Source: Cytophagales bacterium (lineage in GTDB: Bacteria; Bacteroidota; Bacteroidia; Cytophagales; Cyclobacteriaceae). From it: DNA of 9,305 nucleotides. Where the stretch lies: contig JAJCYL010000518.1 in assembly GCA_029262955.1 (NCBI GenBank), positions 1-9,305 on the forward strand, given 5' to 3'. Of the stretch, positions 5,849-9,305 are shown piece by piece (the first letter of the stretch is position 1; each line of letters opens with the position of its first letter). The notes beneath the pieces were generated by a model that ran no database searches, was not told the origin of the DNA, and worked only from the letters and a program-made list of their open reading frames with translations. Both the position numbers and the translations under genes were made by a program.

Positions 5849-5912
5849 TGTGTAAATTGAAGATAAATATTGTGTAAACTGAAGATAATAATTGTGTATA
5901 TTGAAAATAAAT
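5847..5912. repeat. Three tandem 22-bp direct repeats upstream of the ATPase gene
   Basis: Units at 5847-5868, 5869-5890 and 5891-5912 have exactly 22-bp period with no spacer. Each has ATTGTGTA at its start, then TGAA and a run of A/T. Units 1 and 2 differ at three positions; unit 3 has a few more changes. The array ends 40 bases before the ATG of the AAA_14/DUF4143 gene. Exact phasing at two helical turns puts equivalent bases on the same face of the DNA, as in operator or iteron arrays. It is too short and spacerless for CRISPR. Confidence 0.8.
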
Positions 5913-5952
5913 ACGCATATTACATTAATAATCAAGTATTTATGACTTTTAA

Positions 5953-7104
5953 ATGATTAAGAGAAATATTTATAATTCTATAATAACAGCCCTCAAGCAA
6001 TATCCTATTGTGGCGTTGACTGGGCCAAGACAATCCGGTAAGACAACCTTACTAAAGACGATGTTTAAACAATACCGCTATGTAAATTTCGAAAATCCCG
6101 ATATTCGGAGCTATGCGATTGATGATTCAAGGGGATTTCTTAAAGAGTACGGTAGTAAAGTAATCTTTGATGAAGCGCAGCAGGTGCCTCAAATTTTCTC
6201 TTTCTTACAAGGAGTTGTAGATGAAAGTGGGTTGATGGGTCAATTCATACTATCCGGTTCACAGAATTTTAACCTGATTGAAAATATCACTCAAAGTTTA
6301 TCCGGTCGAGTTGCACTATTCCGTCTGTTTCCCTTTGATATGGTTGAAATGAAGAGGGCCAATTGGTTGTCAAATGATTTGTCTGAAGTTTTAACCAAAG
6401 GTTTTTACCCGGCTCTATTTGAGAGAAAAATAGAGCAAGACAGGTATTACGCCAATTATCTGGACACATATGTCAAGAGAGATATTAGTCAATTGGTCAA
6501 TGTTCAAAACAACCGGACATTTCTAACTTTCGTGAAAATATGTGCAACAAGAGCTGGCCAATTATTGAATTTTAGTGATTTAGCTCGAGATGCAGGTGTC
6601 AGTCATTCCACCGCAAGAAATTGGCTTTCCATTTTAGAGACAAGCTATATCCTATTCTTACTTCAGCCCTATTTTAAGAATTACAGTAAAAGAATCGTTA
6701 AAAGCCCAAAGTTATATTTTTATGATACAGGCCTACTTTGTCATTTATTGGACATTCGTAAGGGGAATCTCTCTCCCATTAATCAAGCTTGGGGTAATAT
6801 TTTTGAAAATATGATTGTAAGTGAGTTAGAAAAACAGAATTATCACTTTAATCATTTACGGGATTATTGGTTTTGGAGAGACTCGCATGGTCGTGAAATT
6901 GACTTATTGTATTCCAATGGACAACAATTGTCTTTGCATGAGATCAAATCAAGCACTACTATAAGCAATAAAATGTTTGATGCTATGAAGCATTTCCGGG
7001 ATCTATCTCAAGAAGCCATCTCAAATCAAATTCTTATCTACGGAGGGTTAGAAGATCAAAAAAGGACTGAATACGACATTTTCTCTTGGAAGAATGTGAA
7101 TTGA
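5953..7104 (+). CDS. ATP-binding protein with AAA_14 and DUF4143 domains
   Basis: A 383-residue protein of the widespread AAA_14 + DUF4143 type. Walker A is GPRQSGKTT (24-32) and Walker B is VIFDEAQ (70-76), with LSGSQ (sensor-1-like) soon after and 'LSGRV' and 'LFPFDMVE' as usual for the family. A winged-helix-like stretch follows (LNFSDLARDAGVSHSTARNWLSILE). The C-terminal DUF4143 part has the family's W.NIFENMIVSEL helix and a PD-(D/E)xK-like pattern: E in FEN, D317 in GREIDLLY, and E330-x-K332 in HEIKSS. All motifs look intact and the length is normal for the family. The cellular role of these proteins is not established. The ATG at 5953 has no Shine-Dalgarno. It is monocistronic, divergent from the reductase and convergent with the M16 gene, and has a 22-bp repeat array in front of it. 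Confidence 0.9.
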   Translation: MIKRNIYNSIITALKQYPIVALTGPRQSGKTTLLKTMFKQYRYVNFENPDIRSYAIDDSRGFLKEYGSKVIFDEAQQVPQIFSFLQGVVDESGLMGQFILSGSQNFNLIENITQSLSGRVALFRLFPFDMVEMKRANWLSNDLSEVLTKGFYPALFERKIEQDRYYANYLDTYVKRDISQLVNVQNNRTFLTFVKICATRAGQLLNFSDLARDAGVSHSTARNWLSILETSYILFLLQPYFKNYSKRIVKSPKLYFYDTGLLCHLLDIRKGNLSPINQAWGNIFENMIVSELEKQNYHFNHLRDYWFWRDSHGREIDLLYSNGQQLSLHEIKSSTTISNKMFDAMKHFRDLSQEAISNQILIYGGLEDQKRTEYDIFSWKNVN

Positions 7105-7214
7105 AGTGCTAAACTATTCACCAACAATGACAAAAGCTCCCCAATGATAAGGGTCGGGATATTTTTCACGTTGATCCATTTTCTTCTTTATTCTAAAATT
7201 TACAACCTTACTGC

Positions 7215-7238
7215 ACTAAATCCCGAATCGGGTTTAAG
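7215..7238. terminator. Imperfect inverted repeat between convergent genes, possible bidirectional terminator
   Basis: An ACTAAATCCCG / CGGGTTTAAGT inverted repeat with two internal mismatches and a 3-base loop lies in the 154-bp gap between the ATPase and M16 genes. There is no long T-run on either side, so termination is only a possibility. I see nothing else in this gap. Confidence 0.35.
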
Positions 7239-7258
7239 TGAGTCTATGAGGGTTTGAA

Positions 7259-8530
7259 TCAGTTCAATCCACCAACAACAACCGTGGAATAATCCTCTAT
7301 TTTAAATTGCTCATTAGCCACCCTCAGAATGGTTTCGGGACTGATATCTCGAATAGTCTGAAGATATTGATTGTAAAAAGAGTAGTTCAGGCCGTGAAAA
7401 TGTATGGCCTTAAATTTATCAGCTAAAGAAAATGGAGTTGTAATGGAGGATAGAAACGATCCTTGCATGTAATTTTTAACATTCTCTAATTCGTCATCAG
7501 GAACTAACTCCTTTTGAAGAATCGATATCTCTTTGAAAATTTCATCGAGCGTTTGTTCTGTGAATTTCTTTTTAACATCAGTTCCAATGACCTGGATAGC
7601 TGCATGTGTCAGGTTCATCACATTTGAATGAATACCGTAGGTAAATCCTTTTTCCTCCCGGATGTTTTTCATGAGTCTTGATCCGAAATATCCACCTAAA
7701 ATTTCGTTAACAATTAAAAGATTAATGTAGTCAGGATGGTTTTTAGGTAGACTTGGTTTTCCAATCCTAATTGAAGATTGGAGGCTTTGTGGCCTATCAA
7801 TGATAAGTTTGGATGCTTTTGGAAATTTGGTCTCAATATCCTGACTGCTAACAGTCATCAGAGTGATTTGGTTAAAATAGCTCTCCAAAAGGTTCAGTTC
7901 AACATCTGAAACCTTTCCGCTAAGGATTAGTAGTGGCGCATTGAAAAACTGCCCTTGATAAAAAGACTTCAAGTCTTGAGTGTAAACATCGTCAATCATT
8001 TCTAACCCAAGACTTTTACCATAGGCATGGCCCTGTCCAAAGATCACTTCTCTAATTTTTCTTGAAGAGAGGAATTGATTTTTTTCCAGATTCAACTTCA
8101 AATTGTCCCTTTTTAGAGATTTCTGTAGTTCCAACTCTTGTTCTGGAAAATTTGAATTTAAGAGACATTCTGCAATCAATGGCAGTACGTACTTAAAATG
8201 TTTCTTAAGCACATAAAGGCTTAAACTGGTAACATCTAACCCTGGGTTGATCTCAATTTGTGCACCGTAGAAATCGATAGCCTCAGCTATTTGAGTAGAA
8301 GTATGTTTGGGTGTCCCTTCACTGAGCATCTTGGCGGTGAAAAAAGAAGAACCCTTTTTAGGTTCATATAGAGAGCCGGCATTGGTGACAAATTCAACCT
8401 TTAAAACTTCCTGACTTCCTGCGTCAATATAGTAAGCTGGCAAGCCATTGGACAATTGCCTTAATTCAGCTTCTATGACATCTACGCCTTCAATCTGTTT
8501 AAAGGGAGGAGCAACCGTACGATCTAACAT
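7259..8530 (-). CDS. M16-family (insulinase/processing-peptidase-like) protein without the zinc site
   Basis: A 423-residue protein with the two-halved M16B architecture. The segment that should hold the zinc motif HxxEH aligns as FFTAK (63-67, before MLSEGT), so both His and the catalytic Glu are absent. The C-terminal half keeps the 'GGYFGSRLMKNIREEKGFTYGIHS' block, with the Arg/Tyr substrate-binding pair of non-catalytic M16B subunits. In known two-chain M16B enzymes, one chain carries the zinc site and the other the R/Y pair, so this looks like the second kind. No catalytic partner is next to it. No signal peptide is evident. The start ATG overlaps the TAA of porV (TAATG, one base shared), which implies translational coupling. 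Inference: a substrate-binding or chaperone-like partner, possibly linked to secretion. Confidence 0.87.
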   Translation of the reverse strand: MLDRTVAPPFKQIEGVDVIEAELRQLSNGLPAYYIDAGSQEVLKVEFVTNAGSLYEPKKGSSFFTAKMLSEGTPKHTSTQIAEAIDFYGAQIEINPGLDVTSLSLYVLKKHFKYVLPLIAECLLNSNFPEQELELQKSLKRDNLKLNLEKNQFLSSRKIREVIFGQGHAYGKSLGLEMIDDVYTQDLKSFYQGQFFNAPLLILSGKVSDVELNLLESYFNQITLMTVSSQDIETKFPKASKLIIDRPQSLQSSIRIGKPSLPKNHPDYINLLIVNEILGGYFGSRLMKNIREEKGFTYGIHSNVMNLTHAAIQVIGTDVKKKFTEQTLDEIFKEISILQKELVPDDELENVKNYMQGSFLSSITTPFSLADKFKAIHFHGLNYSFYNQYLQTIRDISPETILRVANEQFKIEDYSTVVVGGLN

Positions 8531-9305
8531 TAAATGCCGCTGTTCGGTGTCGCAGTTTGACTATTATCTCCCGGGAAATTAAATAATAGGGAAAACCTCA
8601 AGGTTTCGGCCAGCGGATGATTCTGTTCTGTGGGAACTAAATAGGCGAAATCTACCCCAAATACCTGGTACCGGAACCCAAGTCCAATAGTTATGAATTT
8701 ACGATTCCCCTTGTCTTTGTGCTCATGAAAATAGCCTGCTCTAAAGGCTGCAAGATCTTTGTACCAATATTCAATACCTGAAGAGATATTGATTTCTTTC
8801 ATTTCTTCACTAAACCCGCCCGGTGCATCACCGAACGAACCAAATACCCCACTCAACAGACTAGTTTCCTTTGGAAGACCAGCACTTGTTGTATCTGCTG
8901 CGGTTGAAGGTGTTGGTACCATTAACTTATTGAACTCTAGGATAAATGTAAAAGAATTGAAAGGGTCAATATTGGTTTTTAGGGATGTTCCTAACCTTAG
9001 GTTAGTAGGGATGAAATTTTCATTGCTGGCACTACTGTAGGTCACTTTAGATCCGAAGTTTGAAATATGACCTCCAAATGAGATTGTTGAATTCTTACCA
9101 GCGAAGAGCATATCTTTAGTATAAAAAACTCCCAAATCTACCGCTACACTGGTACCGGCCTTAGCATCCTGAGACGTGGAAAACTGTCCCGATAAATTAG
9201 ATCTGATAAAGCGAGTTGTAAGTCCTAAACTCAGGTTATTGCTTAATTTACGAGAATAAGTGCCATCAATAGCCCATTCTCTTGGATTGAAATTACCAAG
9301 CGGAT
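8530..9305 (-). CDS. porV: Type IX secretion system outer-membrane protein PorV (5' end outside window)
   Basis: The frame is open from the right edge to the TAA at 8532-8530, giving the C-terminal 257 residues. The apparent start near 9135 is an internal TTG, and the frame continues upstream with REWAIDGTYSRKLSNNLSLG and LTTRFIRSNLSGQ, a segment typical of PorV/LptO. The protein is a FadL-like beta-barrel with alternating amphipathic strands such as 'NLRLGTSLKTNIDPFNSFTFILEFNKLMVP', 'GIEYWYKDLAAFRAGYFHE', 'KFITIGLGFRYQVFGVDFAYLVP' and 'TLRFSLLFNFPG'. In T9SS, PorV binds the C-terminal domains of cargo leaving the translocon and delivers them to the PorU attachment complex. Here the next gene is an M16-like protein overlapping its stop; porU is not visible but could lie beyond the edge. 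The related PorQ-type family is the main alternative. Confidence 0.85.
   Translation of the reverse strand, partial: PLGNFNPREWAIDGTYSRKLSNNLSLGLTTRFIRSNLSGQFSTSQDAKAGTSVAVDLGVFYTKDMLFAGKNSTISFGGHISNFGSKVTYSSASNENFIPTNLRLGTSLKTNIDPFNSFTFILEFNKLMVPTPSTAADTTSAGLPKETSLLSGVFGSFGDAPGGFSEEMKEINISSGIEYWYKDLAAFRAGYFHEHKDKGNRKFITIGLGFRYQVFGVDFAYLVPTEQNHPLAETLRFSLLFNFPGDNSQTATPNSGI

Noticed and set aside
5847..5912. CRISPR array
   Set aside because: The repeats are contiguous with no spacers, only three units are present, and there are no cas genes in the window.
8759..9040. 93-codon plus-strand frame opposite porV
   Set aside because: It is antisense to a well-supported beta-barrel gene and shows no family features.

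Overview
The window looks like chromosomal DNA of a member of the Bacteroidota, probably a Cytophagales-type bacterium. The DNA is AT-rich, and most starts lack a clear Shine-Dalgarno. Two upstream regions carry the Bacteroidota-style TTG / nnnnTTTG promoter layout. The right edge holds PorV, an outer-membrane component of the type IX secretion system (T9SS) that is confined to this phylum. No phage, transposon, plasmid or CRISPR feature is visible.

Layout, left to right. (1) 1-380, + strand: the C-terminal end of an alpha/beta hydrolase of the TAP-like peptidase type. (2) 439-520, - strand: an intact tRNA-Leu(CAG). It is flanked on both sides by sequences that resemble tRNA-Leu pieces: a D-loop plus stem-loop upstream, and a variable-arm/T-arm/acceptor-like piece downstream. 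(3) 624-1997, - strand: an FAD/NAD(P)H oxidoreductase of the ferredoxin-NADP reductase / GltD type. (4) 2116-about 3935, - strand: two tandem diverged copies of a unit of promoter, small secreted two-domain protein and intrinsic terminator. Their promoter/leader DNA is better conserved than the proteins. (5) 4084-4770, + strand: a nitroreductase-fold flavoprotein with all the substrate-binding residues of iodotyrosine deiodinase. It converges on (6) 4818-5723, - strand: a Tat-exported aldo-keto reductase. (7) 5724-5952: a divergent intergenic region with a 12-bp palindrome, a second inverted repeat and three exact-period 22-bp direct repeats. These lie just before (8) 5953-7104, + strand: an AAA_14/DUF4143 ATPase whose C-terminal part has a PD-(D/E)xK-like nuclease pattern. 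(9) 7259-9305, - strand: porV (5' end outside the window) followed, with a 1-base TAATG overlap, by an M16-family protein that has lost the HxxEH zinc site.

The genes do not form one pathway. The clearest functional unit is porV with the M16-like gene, apparently co-translated. The two small secreted proteins are separate monocistronic units with the same control region and so are probably co-regulated. The most noteworthy points are the tRNA-Leu bracketed by tRNA-like pieces, the duplicated secreted-protein cassette with its conserved leader, the 22-bp repeat array before the ATPase, the bacterial deiodinase-like enzyme, and the zinc-less M16 protein coupled to PorV.
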